A DNA stretch of 64,000 bases, taken from NCBI RefSeq assembly GCF_034313965.1, contig NZ_JAVIWQ010000002.1:3162001-3226000 (forward strand), given 5' to 3'. This document shows positions 28,793 to 37,078 of this stretch, in pieces. The position numbers and the translations under genes are program-made. The notes under the pieces were generated by a model, which saw only the letters and a program-made list of their open reading frames with translations, had not been told where the DNA came from and searched no databases. Positions within the stretch are counted from its first letter, which is position 1; every line of letters begins with the position of its first letter. Source of the stretch: Herbaspirillum sp. RTI4. Lineage in GTDB: Bacteria; Pseudomonadota; Gammaproteobacteria; Burkholderiales; Burkholderiaceae_D.

Positions 28793-29620
28793 ATGCAAAC
28801 CTCATCATCGCCCACCCTGTTCCGTCATGCGCCAAAACGCATGTACACCGAGGATGCCTATAACAAGACCAAGGGAAGCCCGGAATTAACCCGGCTCATC
28901 TACCGGGTCGGCAACACCGCCGATCTGGCTTCGCCGTCTTTTCGTCGCAGTACCGTCACGCCGCAGGCTGCTTCTCACCGCAGACGGCCACTGTTCAGTA
29001 CCTGGTTCAGGAACGTGGCGGCATTGGTAAGAGCCTCGGGCAGACGCGTAATCGACTCTGCCACCGCTGTTGCCAGCGACAGAACATCGAGCGCGTCAGC
29101 ACCACCTCCCCTGGGACAGAGCGCGCTGAAAATCAGGCGCAACGATCCGGCGTGGATTTTTGTTCCCGCCAAAAAAACACACCTGACCAAGCGGCCGCCG
29201 CTGCCCGCCTTTTCCGTCGTCACTGTGGCGACGCAAACCGAACCCGCAAAACTGATGGTGTCGGTGGGAACCAGCCCGCACATGCCCTATGTTTCCACCC
29301 CCGAATTACGCGCCATGAGGGGCTTGTGTTCGAAATGCCATACGGCGCTGTATGCCGTCCCGATCTCCATCTCACTGACCTCACTCGATTCACAAAAGAA
29401 AAGCGACGTGCAAAGTGCCAGGACCAGCCTGATGGATCTCAGAATGGCGCGCCCGATTCCGCTTGAGCAACCGCCGCTGCCGCAGCCCTACGTGTTTCGT
29501 TCTGCGTCGTCGGCAAACCGCTTATCGTCGCATGCAGAGCAGTCCCTCGACATCCATCCCCGGCGGATTACGCGACAGCTCACCCTCCCCGGCAAAACCG
29601 GCCGATCGTCTCCCTATTGA
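28793..29620 (+). CDS. ORFan B: basic Ser/Pro-rich protein with a CxxCH motif
   Basis: 275 residues from ATG 28793, supported by a strong RBS (GAAGGAGAAACGC). No known domain, signal peptide or membrane segment is recognised. The N-terminus (SPTLFRHAPKRM) resembles STFRNTPRI in the gene at 37846, and FSTWFR at 68-73 followed by SGRR matches the gene at 24483. A single CSKCH occurs at 179-183; with no export signal, heme attachment is unlikely and metal binding is possible. It interrupts the lipid/photolyase cluster. A lineage-specific secreted or regulatory protein is conceivable; function unknown. Confidence 0.62.
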   Translation: MQTSSSPTLFRHAPKRMYTEDAYNKTKGSPELTRLIYRVGNTADLASPSFRRSTVTPQAASHRRRPLFSTWFRNVAALVRASGRRVIDSATAVASDRTSSASAPPPLGQSALKIRRNDPAWIFVPAKKTHLTKRPPLPAFSVVTVATQTEPAKLMVSVGTSPHMPYVSTPELRAMRGLCSKCHTALYAVPISISLTSLDSQKKSDVQSARTSLMDLRMARPIPLEQPPLPQPYVFRSASSANRLSSHAEQSLDIHPRRITRQLTLPGKTGRSSPY

Positions 29621-29709
29621 TGTGCGCCGCCGCTTGCCCGATGCCATTTAAAAAATCGGAGCAAGCGCGGCAAACAGCCCTCCCCACCACCAAGACTGAT
29701 GGATAACAC

Positions 29710-30480
29710 ATGATGAATCCCCCCTTACCCGCCTGGCCCGATTGTCGCGTCTGGGTCATCGGCGCCTCCACCGGCATCGGTGCGGAAACCGCCCGTTTGC
29801 TACTCGCCATGGGCGCTCGCGTCGCCTTGTCGGCGCGCAGCCAGGACAAGCTGGAACGCGTCGCCGCAGGTCATACCAACAGCCTGACCGCTGCGCTCGA
29901 TGTGCGCGACCCGGCCAGCATTGCCTCCGCCCGCGATCTGATCCTGCAACAGTGGCAAGGAATCGATCTGGTCCTGATGGTGGCCGGCACCTACACCGAA
30001 ATGCGCGCCGACAGCTTCGATCTTGCCGTTGCGGAAAACCTGATCGACATCAACGTCAACGGTGTTTTTCGCTGTCTGGACGCGCTCCTGCCCACACTGC
30101 TGCAACAAGGGCATGGCGCCATCGGCATCGTCGCCTCCATCGCCGGCTATCGCGGTCTGCCGAAAGCAATGGCCTACGGCCCGAGCAAAGCGGCGCTGAT
30201 TAATCTGAGCGAATCGCTTTACCTCGATCTGCGGCCACGCGGCATAGGCGTGTATCAAATCACGCCCGGCTTTGTCGATACCCCGCTGACCGCCGGCAAC
30301 GACTTCCCCATGCCGGCGTTGATGACGGCCCCGGAAGCAGCGGCAGAAATGCTGCGTCAACTACAAGGTCGTCAATTCCTGATCCATTTCCCTAAAAAGC
30401 TCACGCTCTGGTTCCGCTTGCTGCGCCTGCTGCCCTACCGGCTGTATTTTGCGCTGATCCACAAGGCGACCGGCTTATGA
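29710..30480 (+). CDS. SDR family oxidoreductase of the photolyase/CFA cluster
   Basis: 256 residues. Classical SDR: VIGASTGIGAETARLLL, catalytic YGPSKAALINLSES and ITPGFVDTPLTAG. It keeps the Tyr-x-x-x-Lys active site. Homologous SDRs accompany the DUF1365/CFA/photolyase genes in other proteobacteria, so a role in making or reducing a modified lipid intermediate is a reasonable guess. Its stop overlaps the start of the next gene by 4 bases. Confidence 0.88.
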   Translation: MMNPPLPAWPDCRVWVIGASTGIGAETARLLLAMGARVALSARSQDKLERVAAGHTNSLTAALDVRDPASIASARDLILQQWQGIDLVLMVAGTYTEMRADSFDLAVAENLIDINVNGVFRCLDALLPTLLQQGHGAIGIVASIAGYRGLPKAMAYGPSKAALINLSESLYLDLRPRGIGVYQITPGFVDTPLTAGNDFPMPALMTAPEAAAEMLRQLQGRQFLIHFPKKLTLWFRLLRLLPYRLYFALIHKATGL

Positions 30481-30932
30481 GGCATTCCACTTCCCCCGTC
30501 GTCGCGCCGGATTACCCGATTGCCGCGCTGATCGATTTTTTTGAAACGCTCAGCCTCGACAAGGTGGAACACATCGGCGACATTTACGCTGCCGATGCCC
30601 GCTTCAAAGATCCCTTCAATGAAGTGCGCGGCATCGCCGCGATCAAACAACTGTTCGCCCACATGTTCGTGCAGGTCAAAGAGCCGCGCTTTGTCATCCT
30701 CAGCAGCACGGCGCAAGACGAGCAACTGTTCCTGACCTGGGATTTCCGTTTTTACATGCCGCGTTTTGCTACCGAAGAACAGTGCATCCACGGCGCGACC
30801 CACTTCCGCTTCGATGCCGAGGGCAAAGTCTGCGTCCATCGCGATTACTGGGATGCCGCAGAGGAACTGTATGAAAAACTGCCTCTGCTCGGCAGTTTGA
30901 TGCGGGTGCTGAAACGCGTTGCGCGCAAATAA
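30477..30932 (+). CDS. NTF2-like (SnoaL-type) nuclear-transport-factor-2 family protein
   Basis: 151 residues. Small cone-shaped-fold protein: EHIGDIYAADARFKDPFNEV, GIAAIKQLFAHMF and VCVHRDYWDAAEELY are typical of SnoaL-like NTF2 family members. Such proteins often act as isomerases or ligand binders, here probably partnered with the coupled SDR. Substrate unknown. Confidence 0.82.
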   Translation: MRHSTSPVVAPDYPIAALIDFFETLSLDKVEHIGDIYAADARFKDPFNEVRGIAAIKQLFAHMFVQVKEPRFVILSSTAQDEQLFLTWDFRFYMPRFATEEQCIHGATHFRFDAEGKVCVHRDYWDAAEELYEKLPLLGSLMRVLKRVARK

Positions 30933-30971
30933 ACCAAGACCCTCTGATGCCGCTGCCACAGCGCAATGGAT

Positions 30972-30993
30972 GCGCCTATGCGCGCATAGGCGC
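30972..30993. other. perfect 22-bp palindrome before the photolyase gene
   Basis: Both 11-base arms (GCGCCTATGCG) match with no spacer. It lies 39 bases before the photolyase start and is followed by a short T-run (gtattttt). It may be a terminator for the SDR-NTF2 pair or a protein-binding site. Confidence 0.6.
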
Positions 30994-31031
30994 GGCGTAT
31001 TTTTCCAACTTCACCTTATCCGGCACATGCC

Positions 31032-32552
31032 TTGAAAAAATTTAACTCCTCACTGGTCTGGTTCCGCCGTGATTTACGCATCGACGATCACGCCGCCTTG
31101 TATTACGCCCTGCGCCAGAGTGAGCGCGTCTACTGCGCCTTCGTCTTCGATACCGACATCCTGCAACCGCTGCTCGACGCCGGATCGGCCAGCGACCGTC
31201 GCGTCGATTTCATCCATGCCAGCATCACCGAGCTCGATGCCGCCTTACGCGCGGCAGGCGGCGGGTTAATCGTTCGGCATGCCGCTGCCGTGACGGATAT
31301 TCCGGCGCTGGCAGAGGAACTGGGCGTGTCCGCCGTCTTCGTCAATCACGATTACGAACCGCAAGCGCTGACCCGCGACCGTCATATTGCGGAAGCGCTG
31401 AAGTCCACCGGCAAGCAACTGGTCAGCAGCAAGGATCAGGTGGTCTTTGAAAAAAGCGAAGTCCTGACCCAATCCAACACGCCTTTCTCGGTATTCACCC
31501 CGTATAAAAACGCCTGGATGAACAAGCTGGCGGCGGCCGATGGCGATTACTACCTCAAGCCCTATCCGGTAGAGAAGCATCTGGCGGCGCTGGCCCCTCT
31601 GCCGAAAAAATACGCCGACAGCATTCCCCCGCTGGCACAGCTCGGCTTTGAGCCTAGCAATCTGGCGCAACTGCCGATACCGACCGGCATGTCGGGCGCG
31701 CAGAGCTTGCTGGAAGATTTCCTGCCACGCATGAGCGGCTACGGCGATACCCGGGACTTTCCGGCACGCAAGGGGCCATCGTATCTGTCGGTGCATTTGC
31801 GCTTCGGTACGCTGTCGATACGCTCGCTGGCGCGCGCCGCGCTGCAACGCATGCACAGCGGCGAAGGCGCGCGTGGCGCACCGGTATGGCTGTCGGAACT
31901 GATCTGGCGGGATTTTTATTTCATGATCCTGCACCACCATCCCCGCGTTACGGAACGCGCCTTCAAGCCCGCCTATGAGGCCATTCGCTGGGAAGACGGT
32001 AGCGAAGCGCACGCACTCTTGCAGGCCTGGTGCGAGGGGCGTACCGGCTATCCGCTGGTCGATGCCGCCATGCTGCAACTGAACCGCACCGGCTACATGC
32101 ACAACCGGCTGCGCATGGTGACGGCCTGTTTCCTGATCAAGGATCTCGGCATTTCATGGCAATGGGGCGAACGTTATTTCGCGCAGCAATTGAATGATTT
32201 CGACCTCTCGGCCAATAACGGCGGCTGGCAATGGGCGGCGTCCTCCGGCTGCGATGCGCAACCGTATTTCCGCATTTTCAATCCCATCACACAGTCCGAA
32301 AAATTCGATGCGGAAGGGAAATTCATCCGCCTGTATTTGCCGCAACTGAGCAAACTATCCGATCGCCGTATCCATGCGCCGTGGCTGGCGACAGCGCAAG
32401 AGCTGCAACAGGCGGGAGTGCGATTAGGAGAGGGAGACGCGGCCAACTATCCCTTGCCGCTGGTGCAGCACGATGTCGCCAGAAAGCGCACGCTGGAGCG
32501 TTACGCTGTGGTCAAAACTCCGGCGGTCGTCGCGGAGAATGACCTGGATTAA
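31032..32552 (+). CDS. phr: deoxyribodipyrimidine photo-lyase (cryptochrome/photolyase family)
   Basis: 506 residues. N-terminal antenna-binding Rossmann domain (SLVWFRRDLRIDDHAALYYA) and C-terminal FAD domain (WLSELIWRDFYFMILHHHP, TGYPLVDAAMLQLNRTGYMH and DFDLSANNGGWQWAASSGCD). Class I CPD photolyase type: repairs UV pyrimidine dimers with blue light. Start must be TTG 31032, because no ATG or GTG precedes the conserved WFRRDLR; no good RBS is visible. Its position after the CFA/SDR genes matches the singlet-oxygen/light-stress regulon of other proteobacteria. Confidence 0.93.
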   Translation: MKKFNSSLVWFRRDLRIDDHAALYYALRQSERVYCAFVFDTDILQPLLDAGSASDRRVDFIHASITELDAALRAAGGGLIVRHAAAVTDIPALAEELGVSAVFVNHDYEPQALTRDRHIAEALKSTGKQLVSSKDQVVFEKSEVLTQSNTPFSVFTPYKNAWMNKLAAADGDYYLKPYPVEKHLAALAPLPKKYADSIPPLAQLGFEPSNLAQLPIPTGMSGAQSLLEDFLPRMSGYGDTRDFPARKGPSYLSVHLRFGTLSIRSLARAALQRMHSGEGARGAPVWLSELIWRDFYFMILHHHPRVTERAFKPAYEAIRWEDGSEAHALLQAWCEGRTGYPLVDAAMLQLNRTGYMHNRLRMVTACFLIKDLGISWQWGERYFAQQLNDFDLSANNGGWQWAASSGCDAQPYFRIFNPITQSEKFDAEGKFIRLYLPQLSKLSDRRIHAPWLATAQELQQAGVRLGEGDAANYPLPLVQHDVARKRTLERYAVVKTPAVVAENDLD

Positions 32553-32579
32553 GGAAATTGAACGAACCCGGCCGCCGCT

Positions 32580-34175
32580 TTATTCCGGCGTGGCCGGTTC
32601 TTCCGTCACCGTAAGAAAACGGATAGGCGGCACACGACGCACCAGCCAGAAGCCCAGCACCGCTGCCAGAATGGCCATCGCAATGCCCATGTGGATCGCA
32701 TCCACCAGCGCATCCCGCGCTGCCGACAGCAGGGCCGAGCCATCGTGTCCGGCCTGCATCATCTGACTCAGCAAGGCCGATTGCACATCGTGGTTGACCA
32801 GAATTTCTGGGTCGCTGAACTCCGCACGCCAACGTCCGGCGTGATCGTTTTCCAGCGCCCGCTCGACGCCGTTGGCATACATTTGATTGACCAGCGTACC
32901 GGTCAGCGCCGTGCCGAGCATGCCGCCGATCATGCGCAAAGATTGCAGCAAGGCCGTGGCAATACCGAGATGTTCGCGCCGCGCCGACTGCTGCGCAAAG
33001 ACCGTCAGGTTCGGCAAAATGAAGCCTAATCCGAGGCCACCGATCAGCATCACCACCAGCATGAAGGTCGCGGAAGTTGCGCGCTGCGTCAGCACCAGCC
33101 CGAGGCAGCACAGCGCAATCAGGACAAAGCCCAGATAAAGCATGATCAGCGGATTGCGCAAACGGGTAATGATGCGGCCATTGACGATACTGGCCACGGT
33201 GATGCAGGCCACCAGCGGTGTAATCAGCAATCCGGCGTCACGCGGGGAAAGGGTAAATCCCCCCTGAAACAGCAAGGGGGTATAGAGCAAAATCGAAAAC
33301 ATGACGAAGCCGGCCATGATGGAAATCAAGAACAGGCTGGACAAGGCCGGATCACGCAGCATCTCGAACGGCAACAGCGGCTGCGAAGCGTGCTGCTCCC
33401 ATTTCCACAAGGCAAAAGAAGCACCGACTGCTATGACCAACAGAAGCAGCATGTCGCCGCTCAGACCGTGTTTTGGCAAGAGTTCGACCAGCAACTGCAA
33501 GCTGCCGAGCGCGATGGTAATGAGCAAGGCGCCGGGCCAGTCGAGACGGATTTTGGCATCGGATGCGGTGTGGCGAATATGCGGCACATAGCGCCAGACG
33601 AAAAACAGCGACAGGACACCAATCGGCAAATTGACGTAAAACACCCAGCGCCAGCCCAAGGACTGGGTCAGTATGCCGCCCAGCGACGGGCCGACCGAGG
33701 TCGCAATGCCGAAGGCAGTACTGAGCAGAATTTGCCAGCGCAAGCGCAAGCGGGTATCGGGAAACAAATCGGCGACGCTGGCAAAGGCAGTGCCGACCAG
33801 CATGCCGCCGCCGATGCCTTGCAGACCACGCGCCAGCACCAGAAACAGCATGCTGTCGGCCAGTCCGCACAGCGCCGACGCGCCACTGAACACCACGATG
33901 GAAGCGACCAGGAAAGGCTTGCGCCCGAAATAATCGCCCAGCCGGCCGAAGATCGGCACCGTAATGACCGAGGTCAGTAAATACGAGGTGGCGACCCAAG
34001 CATATAAATCAAAGCCCTTCAGCTCCGCCACGATGGTCGGTAAGGCGGTGCCGACCACGGTCTGATCGAGCGCCACCAGCATGATGACGAAGCATATGCC
34101 CAGTGTGGCCAGTAAGGATTCGCGAAAGGGAAGAATTTGCCCGCTGGAATGTGCAGCGTCGGTATGGAGTGCCAT
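32580..34175 (-). CDS. MDR-type MFS efflux pump (DHA2 family, 14 TM)
   Basis: 531 residues and highly hydrophobic. Motif VALDQTVVGTALPTIVAEL in TM1, RLGDYFGRKPFLVASI (MFS motif A), ARGLQGIGGGML (motif B region) and GPSLGGILTQSLGWRWVFYV (motif C) define a drug:proton antiporter of the EmrB/QacA type. It probably exports toxic compounds. A membrane-fusion partner is not adjacent. Convergent with the photolyase gene (27-base gap) and downstream of pmbA on the same strand. Confidence 0.9.
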   Translation of the reverse strand: MALHTDAAHSSGQILPFRESLLATLGICFVIMLVALDQTVVGTALPTIVAELKGFDLYAWVATSYLLTSVITVPIFGRLGDYFGRKPFLVASIVVFSGASALCGLADSMLFLVLARGLQGIGGGMLVGTAFASVADLFPDTRLRLRWQILLSTAFGIATSVGPSLGGILTQSLGWRWVFYVNLPIGVLSLFFVWRYVPHIRHTASDAKIRLDWPGALLITIALGSLQLLVELLPKHGLSGDMLLLLVIAVGASFALWKWEQHASQPLLPFEMLRDPALSSLFLISIMAGFVMFSILLYTPLLFQGGFTLSPRDAGLLITPLVACITVASIVNGRIITRLRNPLIMLYLGFVLIALCCLGLVLTQRATSATFMLVVMLIGGLGLGFILPNLTVFAQQSARREHLGIATALLQSLRMIGGMLGTALTGTLVNQMYANGVERALENDHAGRWRAEFSDPEILVNHDVQSALLSQMMQAGHDGSALLSAARDALVDAIHMGIAMAILAAVLGFWLVRRVPPIRFLTVTEEPATPE

Positions 34176-34190
34176 CGGGTATCCGTGTTG

Positions 34191-34220
34191 CCCGGACTGC
34201 GCCTCTAGACGCCGTCCGGG
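34191..34220. other. hairpin between pmbA and the MFS pump
   Basis: CCCGGAC / GTCCGGG with further partial pairing inside, in the 102-base gap between pmbA and the pump. No T-run on the minus strand, so read-through is possible. Confidence 0.45.
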
Positions 34221-34277
34221 ATAAAACGCTTTAAATCAATACGTCGTCAATCAGTGCCTCGTCAATGAATGTGTCAC

Positions 34278-35642
34278 TCAGTCGCCGGCAACCATCATGC
34301 TTTCCAGCAAGATGGAACCGACCTGCTTGGTACCGCGCACCAGCGTATCGTTGCCGATGGCCACGATCTGCCGCAACATCTCTTTCATGTTGCCGGCGAT
34401 CGTGATTTCCTCGACCGGATACTGAATCACGCCATTTTCGACCCAGTAGCCGGACGCGCCGCGTGAATAATCGCCGGTCACGTAATTGACGCCCTGCCCC
34501 ATCAGTTCGGTCACCAGCAGACCCGTACCCATTTTTTTCAGCATGCCGCTGAAATGATCGCCCCGCTTGGTCAGGCTGGAAGTCATCGACAAATTGTGCG
34601 AACCGCCTGCATTGCCGGTGGTTTCCATGCCCAGCTTGCGCGCCGAATAGGTCGACAGGAAATAACCCTGCACCACCCCGTCGATCACCACCTGACGGCG
34701 ATGCGTCCTGACACCTTCTTCGTCGAAAGGAGCGGAACCGACCGCGCCCACGACATGCGGGTCTTCCACGATCTGCACATGCGAAGGCAGCACCTGCTGA
34801 TGCAGCGAGTCGAGCAAGAAGCTGGATTTGCGATAGAGCGAACCGCCCGATACCGCCTGCACGAAAGCGCCCAGCAAACCCGCTGCCAGCGGCGCTTCGA
34901 ACAGCACCGGGCAACGGCGCGTACTCAGTTTGCGGGCATTCAAGCGGGCCAGCGCACGTTCTGCGGCGTAACGACCGATGGCTTCCGGCGCGGCCAGTTT
35001 GGCCGGATCGCGGCTGGACGAATACCAATCGTCGCGCTGCATATTGCCGCCCTTGCCGGCAATCGGCGCGACCGAAATTGAATGCCGTGAAAACGGATAT
35101 CCGGCCATGAAGCCGCGCGAATTGGCCGTCACGAAATGCGATTGCTGCGCGTAAATGCTGGCACCCTCGCTATTGGTGATGCGCTTGTCGACTGCAAATG
35201 CCGCTGCCTCGCAGCGCTGCGCCAGCTCCACCGCCTCGGCAGCGGAAATCTGCCACGGCGTGCAGAGCTTCAAATCGGGCGGATTGCTTTCCATCTGGTC
35301 GGCGTCCGGCAAACCGGCGCAATCGTCGATGGCGGTAAAGCGGGCGATGTTCCAGGCGGCCTCGACCGTATCGCGCATGGCCTGCTGCGAAAAATCCGAG
35401 GTGCTGGCATTGCCGCGCCGCACATTGCGACCTTCGCCCAGATAGACGGTAATGCCTATCCCTTTATCCTTGTTTTGCTCTATGGTCTCGATACTGCCCT
35501 TGCGCACGGCGACCGACAGGCCGCTGCCTTCGCTGATATCGACCACCGCGTCGGAAGCCCCTTTTTCGCGCGCAAAACGCAGCAGATCGTGGGCTAACTG
35601 TTGTAATTGGTCTTGACTATGGATGAATACGCTATCGTTCAT
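34278..35642 (-). CDS. pmbA: metalloprotease-related protein PmbA (TldE)
   Basis: 454 residues, the usual length. Typical PmbA/TldE text: GLSVAVRKGSIETIEQNKDKG, GQGVNYVTGDYSRGASGYWV and the C-terminal GNMKEMLRQIVAIGND. PmbA pairs with TldD in a protease complex that processes peptides such as microcin B17. TldE itself lacks the catalytic metal ligands. tldD is not in the window. Divergent from darP with a 71-base gap, a conserved beta-proteobacterial arrangement. Confidence 0.95.
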   Translation of the reverse strand: MNDSVFIHSQDQLQQLAHDLLRFAREKGASDAVVDISEGSGLSVAVRKGSIETIEQNKDKGIGITVYLGEGRNVRRGNASTSDFSQQAMRDTVEAAWNIARFTAIDDCAGLPDADQMESNPPDLKLCTPWQISAAEAVELAQRCEAAAFAVDKRITNSEGASIYAQQSHFVTANSRGFMAGYPFSRHSISVAPIAGKGGNMQRDDWYSSSRDPAKLAAPEAIGRYAAERALARLNARKLSTRRCPVLFEAPLAAGLLGAFVQAVSGGSLYRKSSFLLDSLHQQVLPSHVQIVEDPHVVGAVGSAPFDEEGVRTHRRQVVIDGVVQGYFLSTYSARKLGMETTGNAGGSHNLSMTSSLTKRGDHFSGMLKKMGTGLLVTELMGQGVNYVTGDYSRGASGYWVENGVIQYPVEEITIAGNMKEMLRQIVAIGNDTLVRGTKQVGSILLESMMVAGD

Positions 35643-35713
35643 GTGCCTGTTTCTAAGGAATGGGTGGCAAAAGGGTTATCATAGCAGTCGTTTAGCTTTC
35701 TCTCACATCCCCC

Positions 35714-36376
35714 ATGCCAAATCCCAATCGCGGATCTTGCGGCTTTCAATCCAACGAATTCGAGCAAGAGTACGACCGCCCTTCCAAATCGCAACTTAAA
35801 CGCGATATGACCGCGCTCCAGAAACTGGGCGCAGAGCTCGTCGCGGAATCCCGCGACCGCGTCAAACGCGTCCCTATGCCAGAAGATGTGCGCGACGCCA
35901 TCCTTGAATGCCAGCAAATCAAGGATCACGAAGGCCGCCGCCGGCAAATGCAGTATGTCGGCAAAAAAATGCGCACGCTCAACGAAGAAGAACTCGCCGC
36001 TATCCAGCGCACGCTCGATAGCTGGCGCGGCCTGTCGAAAGCCGACACTGCCGCCATGCACGCGCTGGAACGCCGTCGCGAAAAATTGCTGAAAGATGAT
36101 GCCGAACTGACCAAGCTGCTGGGTCTGTATCCGCAACTCGACGCACAGCAATTGCGCACGCTCATCCGCAACGCCCGCAAGGAACAAGCGGAAAACAAGC
36201 CGCCCAAGGCTTACCGCGAAATTTTCCAGATCCTCAAGCAATTGCAGGCTGGCGGCAAAACCAAGCGCGATCACGACCATGACGGCGAAGACGATGCCGA
36301 CATCGATGACGGCATGGACGACGGTGACGACGAACACTACAAGCACGATGGCCACGACGAGCACGACGGCGTCTGA
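35714..36376 (+). CDS. darP: ribosome-associated protein DarP (YjgA, DUF615) with Asp/His-rich tail
   Basis: 220 residues. Residues about 10-180 are a standard YjgA/DarP: QLKRDMTALQKLGAELVAES, RRRQMQYVGKKMR and ALERRREKLLKDD. It binds late 50S ribosomal precursors and assists assembly. The last 35 or so residues are unusual: an acidic, His-rich tail (DHDHDGEDDADIDDG and HYKHDGHDEHDGV) absent from the 183-residue E. coli protein as I recall it. Start of a probable darP-mog operon. Confidence 0.92.
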   Translation: MPNPNRGSCGFQSNEFEQEYDRPSKSQLKRDMTALQKLGAELVAESRDRVKRVPMPEDVRDAILECQQIKDHEGRRRQMQYVGKKMRTLNEEELAAIQRTLDSWRGLSKADTAAMHALERRREKLLKDDAELTKLLGLYPQLDAQQLRTLIRNARKEQAENKPPKAYREIFQILKQLQAGGKTKRDHDHDGEDDADIDDGMDDGDDEHYKHDGHDEHDGV

Positions 36377-36383
36377 GTCTGCC

Positions 36384-37034
36384 ATGCACAGCGGTGACGA
36401 AGTCAGCGTCGATGCCAGCCACGACACGGCCGATACCCTGCGCATCGGTCTGGTCTCGGTTTCCGACCGCGCCTCCGGCGGCGTGTATCAGGATCAGGGC
36501 ATTCCCGCCTTGCAGGAATGGCTGACAGGCGCGCTGCGCACCCCCTGGCGCGCCCATACCCGACTCGTTCCCGACACCCGCACCGACATCGAAGCCGCGC
36601 TGATTGAGCTGGTCGACGTGGTCGGCTGCCATCTGGTACTGACTACCGGCGGCACCGGCCCGGCGCGACGTGACGTGACGCCGGAAGCCACGCTGGCAGT
36701 AGGCACCCGCGAAATGCCCGGTTTCGGCGAGCAAATGCGCCAGATCAGCCTGCAATTCGTGCCGACCGCCATCCTGTCGCGTCAGGTCGCGGTGATTCGC
36801 GAAATGCCGGCCGAGGTCTCCCTGCATGCCGCACTCATCATGAATCTCCCGGGTCAGCCCAAATCGATACGGGAAACGCTGGAAGGCCTGCGCAACGCCG
36901 ACGGCAGCGTCCGGGTTCCCGGTATTTTCGCGGCCGTTCCCTACTGCATCGACCTGATCGGCGGCCCGTATAGCGAAACCGATGACGCCGTTTGTCAGGC
37001 CTTCCGTCCCAAGTCTGCGCGCCGCCCGGCCTAG
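36384..37034 (+). CDS. mog: molybdopterin adenylyltransferase
   Basis: 216 residues from ATG 36384. Family motifs LVSVSDRASGGVYQDQG, TTGGTGPARRDVTPEATL and EMPGFGEQMRQISLQFVP closely match E. coli Mog. It adenylates molybdopterin before molybdenum insertion in the cytoplasm. About 18 N-terminal residues precede the conserved part. The start lies 8 bases after the darP stop, so they are co-transcribed; upstream in-frame codons would lie within darP and give a Thr-rich nonsense stretch. Confidence 0.94.
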   Translation: MHSGDEVSVDASHDTADTLRIGLVSVSDRASGGVYQDQGIPALQEWLTGALRTPWRAHTRLVPDTRTDIEAALIELVDVVGCHLVLTTGGTGPARRDVTPEATLAVGTREMPGFGEQMRQISLQFVPTAILSRQVAVIREMPAEVSLHAALIMNLPGQPKSIRETLEGLRNADGSVRVPGIFAAVPYCIDLIGGPYSETDDAVCQAFRPKSARRPA

Positions 37035-37078
37035 CGCCTCTTGCCAATCCGAACGACCCTTCTCGAATCGACACCGCC

